DNA from: Pseudomonas psychrophila
GTDB lineage: Bacteria; Pseudomonadota; Gammaproteobacteria; Pseudomonadales; Pseudomonadaceae
Assembly: GCF_001043005.1 (NCBI RefSeq)
Contig: NZ_JYKZ01000003.1
Span: 248,001 to 312,000 of the forward strand
Direction: 5' to 3'
DNA: 64,000 nt
The translations under genes were made by a program, and so were the position numbers. This document shows positions 19,917 through 29,467 of this stretch, in pieces. Below the pieces are notes generated by a model. That model searched no databases. It was not told the origin of the DNA and worked only from the letters and a program-made list of their open reading frames with translations. Every line of letters starts with the position of its first letter. Positions within the stretch are counted from its first letter, which is position 1.

Positions 19917-20890
19917 AAGCCACCCTCGTGCCGCAAAAAAATGCACACAACTACTACGGAATGGGCACTTATCTGGGGTTGGCGGGCGCTTTGCTGGCCA
20001 TGATTGTGCTGTTCTCAAGCCTCAGTGATCACTTTTTCTCTTATGACACGTTGAGCACGCTGGCCAACCAGATTCCGGATTTGATGGTGCTCTCTGTCGG
20101 TATGACGTTTGTACTGATTATCGGCGGCATCGACCTGTCGGTTGGATCGGTATTGGCCCTGGCTGCGTCAGCGGTCAGTGTCGCGATTCTGGGCTGGGGC
20201 TGGAGTGTGATGCCTGCCGCCTTGCTGGGCATGGGGTGTGCAGCCCTTGCGGGTACGATTACAGGCTCAATCACAGTGGCCTGGAAAATCCCCTCTTTTA
20301 TTGTGTCGCTGGGGGTTCTGGAGATGGCCCGGGGTGCGGCCTACCAAATGACCGGCTCGCGCACGGCCTATATCGGTGATGCGTTCGCCTGGCTTTCAAA
20401 CCCGGTTGCCTTCGGTATTTCACCCTCTTTCATCATCGCATTGCTGATCATTGTTATCGCTCAAGCGGTACTGACGCGCACGGTGTTTGGCCGCTACCTG
20501 ATCGGTATTGGTACCAACGAAGAAGCTGTACGTCTGGCCGGTATCAACCCCAAGCCCTACAAGATACTGGTCTTCAGCATGATGGGGTTGCTGGCAGGAG
20601 TCGCGGCCCTGTTCCAGATCTCTCGCCTTGAAGCTGCCGACCCCAATGCCGGTTCGGGTCTTGAGCTGCAGGTGATTGCCGCAGTGGTGATTGGCGGTAC
20701 GAGCCTGATGGGCGGGCGCGGCTCGGTAATCAGTACCTTTTTTGGTGTGCTGATTATCTCGGTATTGGCCGCAGGGCTTGCCCAGATCGGCGCGACAGAG
20801 CCTACAAAGCGTATTATTACCGGTGCTGTCATAGTGATAGCAGTGGTATTGGACACATACCGCAGTCAACGTGCACAGCGACGGAACTAA
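19913..20890 (+). CDS. rbsC: D-ribose ABC transporter permease
   Basis: A 325 aa inner-membrane permease with 8-10 helices. It has the AraH/RbsC family motifs TFVLIIGGIDLSVGSVLAL and LELQVIAAVVIGGTSLMGGRGS, and the cytoplasmic coupling segment GIGTNEEAVRLAGINPKPYK. It overlaps rbsA by 4 nt and is followed 3 nt later by rbsR. Confidence 0.95.
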   Translation: MKATLVPQKNAHNYYGMGTYLGLAGALLAMIVLFSSLSDHFFSYDTLSTLANQIPDLMVLSVGMTFVLIIGGIDLSVGSVLALAASAVSVAILGWGWSVMPAALLGMGCAALAGTITGSITVAWKIPSFIVSLGVLEMARGAAYQMTGSRTAYIGDAFAWLSNPVAFGISPSFIIALLIIVIAQAVLTRTVFGRYLIGIGTNEEAVRLAGINPKPYKILVFSMMGLLAGVAALFQISRLEAADPNAGSGLELQVIAAVVIGGTSLMGGRGSVISTFFGVLIISVLAAGLAQIGATEPTKRIITGAVIVIAVVLDTYRSQRAQRRN

Positions 20891-20893
20891 GCG

Positions 20894-21928
20894 ATGGCAA
20901 CTATTAAAGATGTCGCGGCAATGGCGGGCATTTCATATACGACGGTTTCTCATGTTCTGAATAAAACCCGCCCAGTGAGCGAGCCGGTTCGCTTGAAAGT
21001 TGAGGAAGCCATCGCGCGCCTCGATTATGTCCCCAGCGCTGTAGCGCGCTCGTTGAAAGCCAAGACCACGGCGACTATCGGTCTGTTGGTTGCCAATAGC
21101 CTGAACCCGTACTTTGCCGAGTTGGCGCGGGGGATTGAGGACTATTGCGAGCGCAACAATTACTGCGTGATTTTGTGCAATTGCGACGATGACCCAGACA
21201 AACAACGCAATTACTTACGGGTACTGCTTGAAAAGCGGGTGGACGGGCTGGTGGTTGCTTCGGCCGGTGGCGATCTGGGGATGGCCAGCGGCCTGGTCGG
21301 GGTTCGAACGCCGATGGTCATCGTCGACCGTAGCCTTGAGGGCGTGGAGGCTGATCTGGTGCGAATCGATCACGAGCTTGGCGCTTATTTGGCGACCCGT
21401 CACTTGCTCGATTTGGGGCACCGTGACATTGCCTGTATCGCAGGGCCGGCAATCACTCGCGTTGCACAGCTGCGCATGGCCGGGTATCTGCGGGCGTTGG
21501 CCGAGGCGGGCGTTATGGCGGATGAACGCTGGCTGGTCGAAAGCGACTTCAGCAGCGTGGGCGGCTATCAGGCTGCTGTCGGCCTGCTCGAGCACAACCG
21601 GCCCTCGGCTATTTTTGCCTGCAACGACATGATGGGTATCGGTGTATTGCGGGCGGCGGCGGAGCGCAACATTCGAGTACCGGAGCAGTTGTCGGTCATC
21701 GGCTTTGATGATGTGCAGATGAGTCGTTACGTCTATCCCTCCCTGACGACGGTGGGGCAGTCGATTTTGCAATTGGGTGAAATGGCAGCACAACTGTTGT
21801 TGCGCCGCATTGCCTCGCCGGAGCGAGCGATAGAGCAGCGGATCGTGAAGCCTGACATCGTGTTGCGAGAGTCCACCAGAGCCTATGTCGAGGCCCCTTT
21901 CAAGTCCCCCCAAAATATCAATGGATGA
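20894..21928 (+). CDS. rbsR: LacI family repressor of the ribose operon
   Basis: A 344 aa LacI/GalR regulator. The N-terminal helix-turn-helix and hinge read MATIKDVAAMAGISYTTVSHVL then ...VPSAVARSLKAKTT; the rest is a periplasmic-binding-protein-like effector domain (IGLLVANSLNPYFAELARGIEDY, IFACNDMMGIGVLRAA, VIGFDDVQMSRYVYPSLTTV). Its place inside the operon and the gcaaacgtttgc operator upstream of rbsB indicate autoregulated control by ribose. Confidence 0.93.
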   Translation: MATIKDVAAMAGISYTTVSHVLNKTRPVSEPVRLKVEEAIARLDYVPSAVARSLKAKTTATIGLLVANSLNPYFAELARGIEDYCERNNYCVILCNCDDDPDKQRNYLRVLLEKRVDGLVVASAGGDLGMASGLVGVRTPMVIVDRSLEGVEADLVRIDHELGAYLATRHLLDLGHRDIACIAGPAITRVAQLRMAGYLRALAEAGVMADERWLVESDFSSVGGYQAAVGLLEHNRPSAIFACNDMMGIGVLRAAAERNIRVPEQLSVIGFDDVQMSRYVYPSLTTVGQSILQLGEMAAQLLLRRIASPERAIEQRIVKPDIVLRESTRAYVEAPFKSPQNING

Positions 21929-21938
21929 GTGCCGATAC

Positions 21939-22859
21939 ATGCAAGCAAATGTAGTAGTGGTTGGCAGTCTGAACATGGACCTGGTCACCCGCACAGAGAG
22001 ATTGCCTCGCCCGGGAGAAACGGTTTTTGGGCAGTCCTTTGGCACAGTGCACGGAGGCAAGGGGGCTAATCAGGCGGTGGCGGCTTCGCGCCTGGGGGCC
22101 CGCGTGGCCATGGTCGGGTGTGTCGGCAGTGACGCCTATGGAGTGCAACTGCGCGAAGGGCTGCTGGCTGACCGGATTGATTGCCTGGCAGTGCGCACCG
22201 TGCCCGAGAGTGCAAGCGGTGTGGCGCTCATCACCGTCGATGCCAACAGCCAGAACACCATTGTGGTCGTGGCTGGTGCCAATGGTTGTCTCGAGCCTGA
22301 AGATCTCAAGGCGTGTGATCAGGTTTTGCAAGTCGCAGACGTGATTGTCTGCCAGCTTGAAGTGCCGATTGAGACTGTAGGCTACGTGCTCGGCCGTGGG
22401 CGTGAACTGGATAAGATCGTGATTCTAAATCCCGCCCCGGCGAGTGGTCCTTTGCCCAGGCACTGGTACGGCGCCATCGACTATTTAATTCCGAATGAAA
22501 GTGAAGCCTGGGCGCTTAGCGGTGTGACAGTCGACTCCCTTGAATCGGCAGAGCTGGCAGCTCGCCAGTTGATCGAGTTTGGAGCGCGCAAGGTGATTGT
22601 GACCTTGGGTGCCAAGGGCGCCCTGTTTGTCAGTGCCCAGCGTGTAGAGCACTTTGCTGCGCCCAGGGTTGAGGCGGTAGATGCCACAGCGGCAGGGGAT
22701 ACCTTTGTCGGGGGCTTTTCTGCTGCACTGGCGGCGGGTATGGATCAGGACGATGCCATTCGCTTTGCTCAAGTAGCTGCCGCGTTGTCGGTAACCCATG
22801 CAGGTGCTCAGCCTTCGATTCCTTCATTGCGTGATGTCCAGGGCTTTGCCACACCATGA
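21939..22859 (+). CDS. rbsK: Ribokinase
   Basis: Phosphorylates D-ribose to ribose 5-phosphate. The 306 aa have the PfkB N-terminal motif ([39 protein letters not shown]) and the C-terminal [13 protein letters not shown] with the catalytic Asp of [13 protein letters not shown] at 21939 is chosen as start; an in-frame ATG at 21921 overlaps the rbsR stop but has no ribosome site. The stop overlaps the rbsD start. Confidence 0.95.
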   Translation: MQANVVVVGSLNMDLVTRTERLPRPGETVFGQSFGTVHGGKGANQAVAASRLGARVAMVGCVGSDAYGVQLREGLLADRIDCLAVRTVPESASGVALITVDANSQNTIVVVAGANGCLEPEDLKACDQVLQVADVIVCQLEVPIETVGYVLGRGRELDKIVILNPAPASGPLPRHWYGAIDYLIPNESEAWALSGVTVDSLESAELAARQLIEFGARKVIVTLGAKGALFVSAQRVEHFAAPRVEAVDATAAGDTFVGGFSAALAAGMDQDDAIRFAQVAAALSVTHAGAQPSIPSLRDVQGFATP

Positions 22860-23260
22860 AAAAAACACCTCTGCTTAATATTGCCCTGTCGCGGCTTGTT
22901 GCTTCGCTTGGGCATGGCGACATTGTGGTTATTGCGGATGCCGGATTGCCGGTGCCCAAGGGAGTGGAGCTGATTGATCTGGCGCTGACCCAGGGCATTC
23001 CGGATGTCGCCAGTACCTTGCGTACGTTGCTCAGCGAGATGCAGGTGCAAAGTCATGTACTGGCCAACGAGCTGCTGCATGCACCGTGTCCTGCACTCTC
23101 GTGCATCGAGGCGCTAGCCGGTAGCGGTGAGTTGGGGTCGAGGCTTCTGCTCACCCACAGTGCTTTCAAGGAGTTGTGCCTACAGGCAAAGGTGATTGTT
23201 CGTACTGGAGAGTGTCGTCCTTACTGCAACATTGCCTTGGTCTCAGGCGTAACCTTTTAA
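22856..23260 (+). CDS. rbsD: D-ribose pyranase
   Basis: Interconverts ribose anomers and ring forms so that ribokinase sees the furanose. At 134 aa it has the usual length and family residues: His20 in [17 protein letters not shown], and the C-terminal [21 protein letters not shown]. It overlaps rbsK by 4 nt. Confidence 0.94.
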   Translation: MKKTPLLNIALSRLVASLGHGDIVVIADAGLPVPKGVELIDLALTQGIPDVASTLRTLLSEMQVQSHVLANELLHAPCPALSCIEALAGSGELGSRLLLTHSAFKELCLQAKVIVRTGECRPYCNIALVSGVTF

Positions 23261-23283
23261 CGAAATAATCCAGGGAGTTGGTC

Positions 23284-24312
23284 ATGTCGCGTTTTACACA
23301 GGTTTTTCAGCCATTGCTAAGGAGTGTCCTCTTCTTGTCCGCCATTACGATCTCGAGTGTTCAAGCCGCAGACAAGATTGATTTGATTATCGATACCGAC
23401 CCCGGTGCCGATGATGTTGTTGCGCTGCTGTTGGCGCTGGCTTCACCCGAGCAATTGAATGTGCGGGCGATCACCACCGTGGCGGGCAATGTGCGGCTGG
23501 ACAAGACTTCTCGTAATGCCCGTTTGGCGCGGGAGTGGGCAGGTCGTGAGGAGGTTCCTGTTTATGCAGGAGCGCCAAAGCCTTTGGTGCGCACCCCGAT
23601 TTATGCCGAGAATATTCATGGTCAGGAAGGTGTGACAGGTGTGCCTGTCCATGAGCCTGCAAAAGGGCTTGAATCGACCAATGCCGTTAACTATCTGATC
23701 GAGACATTGCGTGCGGCGAAGCCTGGCAGCGTGACGATTGCCATGCTCGGCCCACAGACAAACCTGGCGCTGGCATTGATCCAGGCACCTGATATTACTC
23801 AGGGCATCAAGGAAGTCGTGGTCATGGGCGGCGCTCACTTCAATGGGGGCAATATCACTCCGGTCGCCGAATTCAACCTCTATGCGGATCCCCATGCAGC
23901 CGATGTGGTGTTGAAAAGCGGCGTCAAGCTGACTTATGTGCCGCTGGATGTTACGCATAAAATCCTGACCAGCGAGGAGCGTCTCAAGCAGATCGCAGCG
24001 TTGCGCAATACGGCCGGAAAGCTGGTCGGCGATATTCTTAATGAATATGTCAAAGGCGATATGGCGCACTACGGATTACCGGGTGGGCCCGTACACGATG
24101 CCAGTGTCATTGCCTACTTGCTGAATCCGGGTCTGTTTTCCGGGCGTGAGGTCAATTTGGTAGTGGATACCCGTGAAGGGCCGACCTTTGGCCAGACAAT
24201 TCCTGACTGGTACAACACCTTGAGCCAGCCCAAAAACGCTTTTTGGGTCGAAAACGGCGACGCACAAGGTTTCTTCGATTTACTGACGGCGCGGCTGGGC
24301 CGGTTGAAGTGA
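23284..24312 (+). CDS. Secreted inosine-uridine type nucleoside hydrolase
   Basis: Splits ribonucleosides into base and ribose. The 342 aa open with a signal peptide (LFLSAITISSVQAA) and then the calcium-binding DTDPGADDVVALLLAL. Also present are GPQTNLALAL, VVMGGAH, AEFNLYADPHAADVVL and the C-terminal GPVHDASVIAYLL. The signal peptide puts it in the periplasm, where ribose freed from nucleosides would feed RbsB. It is the last gene of the rbs operon, 23 nt after rbsD; a TTG six bases upstream is less likely as start. Confidence 0.92.
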   Translation: MSRFTQVFQPLLRSVLFLSAITISSVQAADKIDLIIDTDPGADDVVALLLALASPEQLNVRAITTVAGNVRLDKTSRNARLAREWAGREEVPVYAGAPKPLVRTPIYAENIHGQEGVTGVPVHEPAKGLESTNAVNYLIETLRAAKPGSVTIAMLGPQTNLALALIQAPDITQGIKEVVVMGGAHFNGGNITPVAEFNLYADPHAADVVLKSGVKLTYVPLDVTHKILTSEERLKQIAALRNTAGKLVGDILNEYVKGDMAHYGLPGGPVHDASVIAYLLNPGLFSGREVNLVVDTREGPTFGQTIPDWYNTLSQPKNAFWVENGDAQGFFDLLTARLGRLK

Positions 24313-24329
24313 TTTGATGTCGCGCAGAG

Positions 24330-24530
24330 TCAAGTCAGCTTGGACAGTTCAGTCGGTTTGTACTTTTCGAAAACCTGGCTGACAAACGCTCGGGCAGCCT
24401 CTGTCCCGAGCTCCTTGACTAAAAGGTCGATGCCGATGATGGCCAGCTCTTCAGGGCTGCCAGGGCTGTAGGAGCATTGTCCTTGATGCCATTTGGCCTT
24501 GATATCTGCATCGATGCTGACTGTTGTCAT
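24330..24530 (-). CDS. Small conserved hypothetical protein
   Basis: A 66 aa protein (MTTVSIDADIKAKWHQGQ...) with no signal peptide or membrane helix. It is mostly predicted helix (ELAIIGIDLLVKELGTEAARAFVSQVFEKY). It is convergent with the rbs operon, 17 nt from its end. I do not recognise a family. Confidence 0.6.
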   Translation of the reverse strand: MTTVSIDADIKAKWHQGQCSYSPGSPEELAIIGIDLLVKELGTEAARAFVSQVFEKYKPTELSKLT

Positions 24531-24689
24531 TGGCTGCTCATGATAAGGGTGCGTGAAACAGGGATTTTAGCAAAAAGTCGTCTCGAAGCTATCAAGAGAC
24601 CACCGTAAATCGTGTGAATGATATTTCGGGGCCTCAACTTTCCCATGAGACCCATGCCACACTTGCACTTTTTGAAAGTGGGGCAGGCC

Positions 24690-24995
24690 ATGCAAATTGA
24701 TCTAAACGACCCAGAAGCTTTAACCCTTGCTGCTGTACGTCAACTGCTGGCTTCAGCCAGTGATGATGCGCATACCCAATTGCGTGTTACCAAGGCAGGT
24801 ATTGCCTACATTTCATCAGGTGTAGTCGGCGGAGTAGATATCGACGGGCTGCTTTTCAGGCTGGAGACCTGGGCGGCAGGTTCCGGCTATGTCGGAAAGG
24901 TTGCGGCAAGTGATGAGGTCTGGGTTATGCAGATTTCCAATGCCCTCAAAGACAACTGGCCCAATCCGCCCTTTGACTACATTGATGTGTACTGA
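24690..24995 (+). CDS. Conserved hypothetical protein
   Basis: A soluble 101 aa protein starting MQIDLNDPEALTLAAVRQLLASA and ending NWPNPPFDYIDVY. I believe close relatives occur in many Pseudomonas, but I know no function. The start at 24690 is preferred to an ATG at 24618 because the conserved part begins there. Confidence 0.7.
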   Translation: MQIDLNDPEALTLAAVRQLLASASDDAHTQLRVTKAGIAYISSGVVGGVDIDGLLFRLETWAAGSGYVGKVAASDEVWVMQISNALKDNWPNPPFDYIDVY

Positions 24996-25156
24996 TTCCT
25001 ACACATATTTGGCAATGATTGGGTGAGTGCTATAGAGGCCGGCTCGGGCACACTTGTTCGCGCATTGATCTAAGAGAAGATGCTGTCAGGCACCATGCAA
25101 CCTAATTGCGAAAAAGCTGTCGCAAGGGTTCGGACTTTTTATTTTAAGGAGGCTTC

Positions 25157-25465
25157 ATGTCTTGGAAGCTAGTGTCATTGGGTTCGTTGTTGGCGGTCGT
25201 AGCGCTATCAGGGTGCACCACCTCAAATTCGGATAAAGAACCCGCCGTGGAGGCAGGGCATAGCCGCTGTGATGCTAAAGCAGCATCATTTGTGATTGGT
25301 CAGAAAGCGTCGGCGCAGCTTCTGGAGCAAGCCCGCGTCAAGGCCGGTGCGCAGAATGCACGCCTCCTGTCGCCACACGACGTCATGACCCTCGAGTATC
25401 GGTCGGATCGCTTGAATCTTAATACGGATGACAATGCAGTCATCACCCGCGTGAACTGCGGCTAA
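25157..25465 (+). CDS. Peptidase inhibitor I78 family lipoprotein
   Basis: A 102 aa protein with a lipoprotein signal (lipobox ALSGC, Cys20) and one small domain from RCDAKAASFVIGQKAS to TDDNAVITRVNCG. The paired Cys at the ends and the V-I-G-Q and Y-R-x-D-R-L-N patterns are those of I78 (potato-inhibitor-like) serine peptidase inhibitors. A GGAGG ribosome site precedes the ATG. It likely protects the envelope from proteases, which is inference. Confidence 0.8.
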   Translation: MSWKLVSLGSLLAVVALSGCTTSNSDKEPAVEAGHSRCDAKAASFVIGQKASAQLLEQARVKAGAQNARLLSPHDVMTLEYRSDRLNLNTDDNAVITRVNCG

Positions 25466-25493
25466 GCAGCAGGCCTGGCTTTGTATCAGGCAT

Positions 25494-25526
25494 AAAAAAC
25501 CCCGTCACATGGACGGGGTTTTTTTG
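25494..25526. terminator. Bidirectional rho-independent terminator
   Basis: aaaaaaccccgtc, a 4-nt loop, then gacggggttttttt. It lies between the convergent I78 lipoprotein gene and the cold-shock gene and can serve both. Confidence 0.92.
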
Positions 25527-25538
25527 TTCGAGGGAGAT

Positions 25539-25751
25539 TTACTCCGGACGAACCTGTGCAGCTTGCATACCCTTTTGGCCTTTCTCAGCCACGAAGGAAA
25601 CGGTTTGGCCTTCTTTCAGGCTTTTGAAACCGTCGCTTTCGATAGCTTTGAAGTGTACGAACAGGTCGTCACCGCCACCTTGAGGAGTGATGAAGCCGAA
25701 GCCTTTTTCATCGTTGAACCATTTTACGGTGCCGGTTTGGCGATTAGACAT
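25539..25751 (-). CDS. Cold-shock domain protein (CspA/CapB type)
   Basis: A 70 aa single cold-shock domain with both RNA-binding motifs, KGFGFITP (RNP1) and DLFVHFKAI (RNP2), and the start [19 protein letters not shown]. It binds single-stranded RNA or DNA as a chaperone. A GGAG site precedes the ATG. About 290 bases upstream are free of genes, which leaves room for a long 5' leader of the kind found on cold-shock mRNAs; no specific cold box was verified. Confidence 0.95.
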   Translation of the reverse strand: MSNRQTGTVKWFNDEKGFGFITPQGGGDDLFVHFKAIESDGFKSLKEGQTVSFVAEKGQKGMQAAQVRPE

Positions 25752-26044
25752 GGTGTATCTCCAAGAAACTTATATTTTCAGTAGTACTGTGCTGCTCAGG
25801 CCAACTGGGCACACCGAGCTATCATAGTCGAAATGTGCGCTTTGGGAGCCCCCCTGAGTCACAGATTGCTGCAATGTTCGCTCTTTTTTGTGAGTGGCAA
25901 CACTCTAGGCCCCCGGTTTACGGGGGTTTGAGGGTTAAAAACACTTAGAAAAAAAGCAGTCGCGAATACATTTTTTTTACGCAAAATAGGTTTTTAGGCC
26001 TGTTTCGCCCTGAATCAGGACCCAATCAGCCTTGGGGGTGAGGT

Positions 26045-26347
26045 CTATTTTGTAGCTCTGCAGGCCTGTATTGCATCCAGAGCTTTGGTTCTAAGCTCTG
26101 CACTCGGCTGCGTCGTCTTACTCATCAACTGCTGGATCTCTGCAGTCGAAAACTTCTCGGACAGTTTGTCCGCACCGCACGCGCAATGTTGTTGAGCGGT
26201 CTTCAGGTCGACGCTTTGGCTTGCCGCCGCTACGCAGTCCTTCATGTAGTCTTTTTTTGCTCCGGCTGGCCAGTTGTCGGCCTGGGCGGTGAGGGGTAGC
26301 AGCATTGCCAAAGGTGCTGCGAAGGCGAGTAAGCGGATCTTGCGCAT
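26045..26347 (-). CDS. Small secreted protein with conserved cysteines
   Basis: A 100 aa protein with a clear signal peptide (MRKIRLLAFAAPLAMLLPLTAQA). The helical mature part has four cysteines (DCVAAA, HCACGAD, QACRATK). It probably lies in the periplasm. Function is not known to me; it stands alone between the cold-shock gene and thrS. Confidence 0.75.
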   Translation of the reverse strand: MRKIRLLAFAAPLAMLLPLTAQADNWPAGAKKDYMKDCVAAASQSVDLKTAQQHCACGADKLSEKFSTAEIQQLMSKTTQPSAELRTKALDAIQACRATK

Positions 26348-26614
26348 AAGATGCTCCTTGTAAGCATTAAAACCGAGTGTGTATCACTGAGTATCTGAGA
26401 GGTTAGTGCAGCTCAAGTTCACCAATATGTAAAAAAGCTGCCTTTCTTTTAGATGCAGGGCCGGGCGCACAACAGTGATCATGCATCTGTGCTAGCATGC
26501 CGCCCTTGGCTATTTTGTGTGTTTGCATGCTCTCTGAGTTGCAGGGCAGTGCCATTAACCTTATTGATTTGAACTCCAGTCACTCTGGTTCGGTTTTTGG
26601 TTGGCCGCAAGGCT
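26348..26614. other. Intergenic region upstream of the thrS leader
   Basis: No gene seen. It should contain the promoters of the small secreted protein (minus strand) and of thrS (plus strand). Short open frames here lack ribosome sites. The structured thrS leader begins after this stretch. Confidence 0.5.
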
Positions 26615-26707
26615 CCTGCCACTGTGAGGCAGGCATACCACCGAATCGCGTACTGGCTCATCCCAACCCACGTGACCTTTGGTAGGGGTCACCACTAGGA
26701 GAGGAGG
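26615..26707 (+). promoter_or_regulatory. thrS leader with two tRNA-Thr anticodon-like hairpins
   Basis: Hairpin 1 (26615-26633) has a 6-bp stem and the 7-nt loop acTGTga, with UGU at the anticodon positions. Hairpin 2 (26672-26692) has a 7-bp stem (last pair U-G) and the 7-nt loop tTGGTag, with U at position 33, anticodon GGU and A at 37. Both triplets are threonine anticodons. The ribosome site (aggagaggagg, 26697-26707) follows directly. In E. coli, ThrRS represses its own translation by binding tRNA-like hairpins at this place; the same control here is inference. Confidence 0.65.
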
Positions 26708-26711
26708 CGCC

Positions 26712-28634
26712 ATGCCAACTATTACTCTTCCCGACGGCAGTCAACGCTCTTTCGATCATCCTGTATCTGTTGCTGAGGTCGCCGCTTCAATTGGCGCGGG
26801 CCTGGCTAAAGCCACCGTGGCCGGCAAGGTCGACGGCAAACTGGTGGATGCCTGTGATCTGATTGAAAACGACGCCACCCTGCAAATCATCACGCCCAAG
26901 GATGAAGAGGGGCTGGAGATTATTCGCCACTCTTGCGCTCACTTGGTCGGTCATGCAGTCAAACAACTGTTTCCGACAGCCAAAATGGTGATCGGGCCGG
27001 TGATCGACGAAGGTTTTTATTACGATATCGCTTATGAGCGTCCGTTTACTCCGGATGACATGGCTGCTATCGAAAAGCGTATGCAGCAGTTGATCGAAAA
27101 AGATTACGACGTCATCAAGAAAGTCACTCCGCGTGCCGAAGTGATCGATCTGTTTGCCGCTCGTGGTGAAGACTACAAGCTGCGTCTTATTGAAGACATG
27201 CCGAACGAGCAGGCCATGGGTTTGTACTTTCACGAAGAGTACGTCGACATGTGCCGCGGGCCTCACGTCCCGAACACTCGCTTCCTGAAGTCGTTCAAGC
27301 TGACCAAGCTGTCGGGCGCCTACTGGCGTGGCGATGCCAAAAACGAGCAGTTGCAGCGTATTTACGGCACAGCATGGGCTGACAAGAAGCAGCTGGCGGC
27401 CTACGTTCTGCGTATTGAAGAAGCTGAAAAACGCGATCACCGTAAAATCGGCAAGCGTCTTGGCTTGTTTCATACTCAGGAAGAAGCCCCGGGCATGGTG
27501 TTTTGGCACCCTAATGGCTGGACGCTTTACCAGGTGCTTGAGCAGTACATGCGCAAAGTACAGCGCGAGAATGGCTATCTGGAGATCAAAACTCCCCAGG
27601 TAGTGGATCGTAGCTTGTGGGAAAAGTCCGGGCACTGGGCCAACTACGCCGACAACATGTTTACGACTCAGTCGGAAAGCCGCGATTACGCAATCAAGCC
27701 GATGAACTGCCCTTGCCACGTGCAAGTGTTCAATCAAGGCCTGAAGAGCTACCGTGAGCTGCCGCTGCGTCTGGCAGAGTTCGGCGCTTGCCATCGTAAC
27801 GAGCCGTCGGGTGCCTTGCACGGCATCATGCGTGTTCGAGGCTTCACGCAGGACGATGCGCATATTTTCTGCACCGAAGAACAGATGCAGGCCGAGTCTG
27901 CAGCCTTTATCAAGCTGACGCTGGATGTCTACGCTGACTTCGGATTCAAAGACATTGAGCTCAAGCTGTCGACACGTCCTGAAAAGCGTGTTGGGTCTGA
28001 TGAGCTGTGGGATCGCGCTGAGAGCGCACTGGCTTCAGCCCTTGATAGCGCTGGCCTGGCTTATGATTTGCAGCCGGGCGAGGGTGCCTTTTACGGACCC
28101 AAGATTGAATTTTCTCTGAAAGATTGTCTGGGTCGTGTCTGGCAATGTGGTACCCTGCAGCTCGATTTCAACCTGCCGATCCGTCTTGGCGCAGAATATG
28201 TGTCCGAAGACAACAGTCGAAAGCAACCCGTTATGCTGCACCGCGCGATCCTTGGATCGTTCGAACGCTTCATCGGAATTCTGATTGAGCATTACGAAGG
28301 TGCGTTCCCTGCGTGGCTAGCGCCGACTCAGGCAGTGATCATGAATATCACTGATAAACAGGCAGATTTTGCTGCTGAAGTTGAAAAAACTCTCAATCAG
28401 AGCGGATTTCGTGCCAAGTCTGACTTGAGAAATGAAAAGATCGGCTTTAAAATCCGCGAGCATACTTTGCTCAAGGTTCCTTATCTCTTGGTTATCGGAG
28501 ATCGGGAAGTCGAGATGCAGACTGTCGCTGTGCGTACACGTGAAGGTGCTGACCTGGGCTCGATGCCCGTCGCGCAATTCGCTGAATTCCTCGCACAAGC
28601 GGTTTCCCGGCGTGGTCGCCATGATTCGGAGTAA
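26712..28634 (+). CDS. thrS: Threonyl-tRNA synthetase
   Basis: A 640 aa class II synthetase. It has an N-terminal TGS domain ([20 protein letters not shown]), an editing domain with [16 protein letters not shown], the catalytic core with class II motifs ([38 protein letters not shown]) and zinc ligands, and a C-terminal anticodon-binding domain. The ATG at 26712 has a strong ribosome site; the longer in-frame start upstream would run through the regulatory hairpin. First gene of the thrS-infC-rpmI-rplT-pheST-ihfA block. Confidence 0.98.
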   Translation: MPTITLPDGSQRSFDHPVSVAEVAASIGAGLAKATVAGKVDGKLVDACDLIENDATLQIITPKDEEGLEIIRHSCAHLVGHAVKQLFPTAKMVIGPVIDEGFYYDIAYERPFTPDDMAAIEKRMQQLIEKDYDVIKKVTPRAEVIDLFAARGEDYKLRLIEDMPNEQAMGLYFHEEYVDMCRGPHVPNTRFLKSFKLTKLSGAYWRGDAKNEQLQRIYGTAWADKKQLAAYVLRIEEAEKRDHRKIGKRLGLFHTQEEAPGMVFWHPNGWTLYQVLEQYMRKVQRENGYLEIKTPQVVDRSLWEKSGHWANYADNMFTTQSESRDYAIKPMNCPCHVQVFNQGLKSYRELPLRLAEFGACHRNEPSGALHGIMRVRGFTQDDAHIFCTEEQMQAESAAFIKLTLDVYADFGFKDIELKLSTRPEKRVGSDELWDRAESALASALDSAGLAYDLQPGEGAFYGPKIEFSLKDCLGRVWQCGTLQLDFNLPIRLGAEYVSEDNSRKQPVMLHRAILGSFERFIGILIEHYEGAFPAWLAPTQAVIMNITDKQADFAAEVEKTLNQSGFRAKSDLRNEKIGFKIREHTLLKVPYLLVIGDREVEMQTVAVRTREGADLGSMPVAQFAEFLAQAVSRRGRHDSE

Positions 28635-28636
28635 TT

Positions 28637-29185
28637 ATTATTAAGCGTGAAATGAGACAAGATAAACGAGCTGCACCGAAAGCCCCGATCAACGAGAATA
28701 TCTCTGCACGCGAGGTTCGGTTAATTGGGGCTGAAGGCGAGCAGCTTGGGATTGTGTCAATTGAAGACGCGCTTCTTAAAGCTGAAGAGGCCAAACTGGA
28801 TTTGGTGGAAATTTCCGCTGATGCAGTACCCCCAGTTTGTAAGCTGATGGACTACGGCAAATCTATCTTCGAAAAGAAGAAACAGGTTGCCGCTGCAAAG
28901 AAAAACCAGAAACAGATCCAGGTTAAAGAAATCAAGTTTCGTCCAGGGACGGAGGAAGGGGATTACCAGGTAAAACTGCGCAACCTGGTACGTTTCCTGA
29001 GTGATGGGGACAGGGCCAAGGTATCGTTAAGATTCCGCGGCCGTGAGATGGCCCACCAGGAGCTGGGTATGGAACTGTTGAAGCGGGTTGAAGGTGACCT
29101 GCTTGAATACGGGACCGTCGAACAGCATCCTAAGATGGAAGGACGCCAACTGATTATGGTCATCGCCCCGAAAAAGAAGAAGTAA
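28637..29185 (+). CDS. infC: Translation initiation factor IF-3 (AUU start)
   Basis: IF-3 controls start codon choice and ribosome recycling. The 182 aa hold the N-terminal domain ([23 protein letters not shown]), a Lys-rich linker and the C-terminal domain ([20 protein letters not shown] to MVIAPKKKK). The first ATG (28652) is 20 nt from the only ribosome site (GGAG, 28628-28631). In front of it stand three ATT codons (28634, 28637, 28640), and 28637 has the best spacing (5 nt), so I call an ATT start. infC uses AUU for autoregulation in E. coli. It begins 2 nt after the thrS stop. Confidence 0.95.
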   Translation: MIKREMRQDKRAAPKAPINENISAREVRLIGAEGEQLGIVSIEDALLKAEEAKLDLVEISADAVPPVCKLMDYGKSIFEKKKQVAAAKKNQKQIQVKEIKFRPGTEEGDYQVKLRNLVRFLSDGDRAKVSLRFRGREMAHQELGMELLKRVEGDLLEYGTVEQHPKMEGRQLIMVIAPKKKK

Positions 29186-29244
29186 TCACTAGGGCACGGC
29201 AGGCCTTTTGATTATGTTTATCAACTGAATGCGGAGTACCGAAC

Positions 29245-29439
29245 ATGCCAAAGATGAAAACTAAAAGTGGTGCTGCTAAGCGGTTTCTGAAAACTGCTAA
29301 CGGCATCAAGCACAAGCACGCTTTCAAGAGCCACATCCTGACCAAAATGTCGACTAAGCGTAAGCGTCAATTGCGCGGTAGCAGCTTGCTGCATCCGTCT
29401 GACGTGGCAAAAGTGAAGCGCATGCTGCGCCTTTGCTAA
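29245..29439 (+). CDS. rpmI: 50S ribosomal protein L35
   Basis: A 64 aa basic protein, [17 protein letters not shown]..., the full L35 length, with the conserved [21 protein letters not shown]. Between infC and rplT, as in most gammaproteobacteria. Confidence 0.98.
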   Translation: MPKMKTKSGAAKRFLKTANGIKHKHAFKSHILTKMSTKRKRQLRGSSLLHPSDVAKVKRMLRLC

Positions 29440-29467
29440 TTTCGGTCAAGAATAGAGGAAGTAACTC

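Noticed and set aside
26787-27863. 358-codon minus-strand frame over thrS
   Set aside because: Antisense shadow of threonyl-tRNA synthetase.
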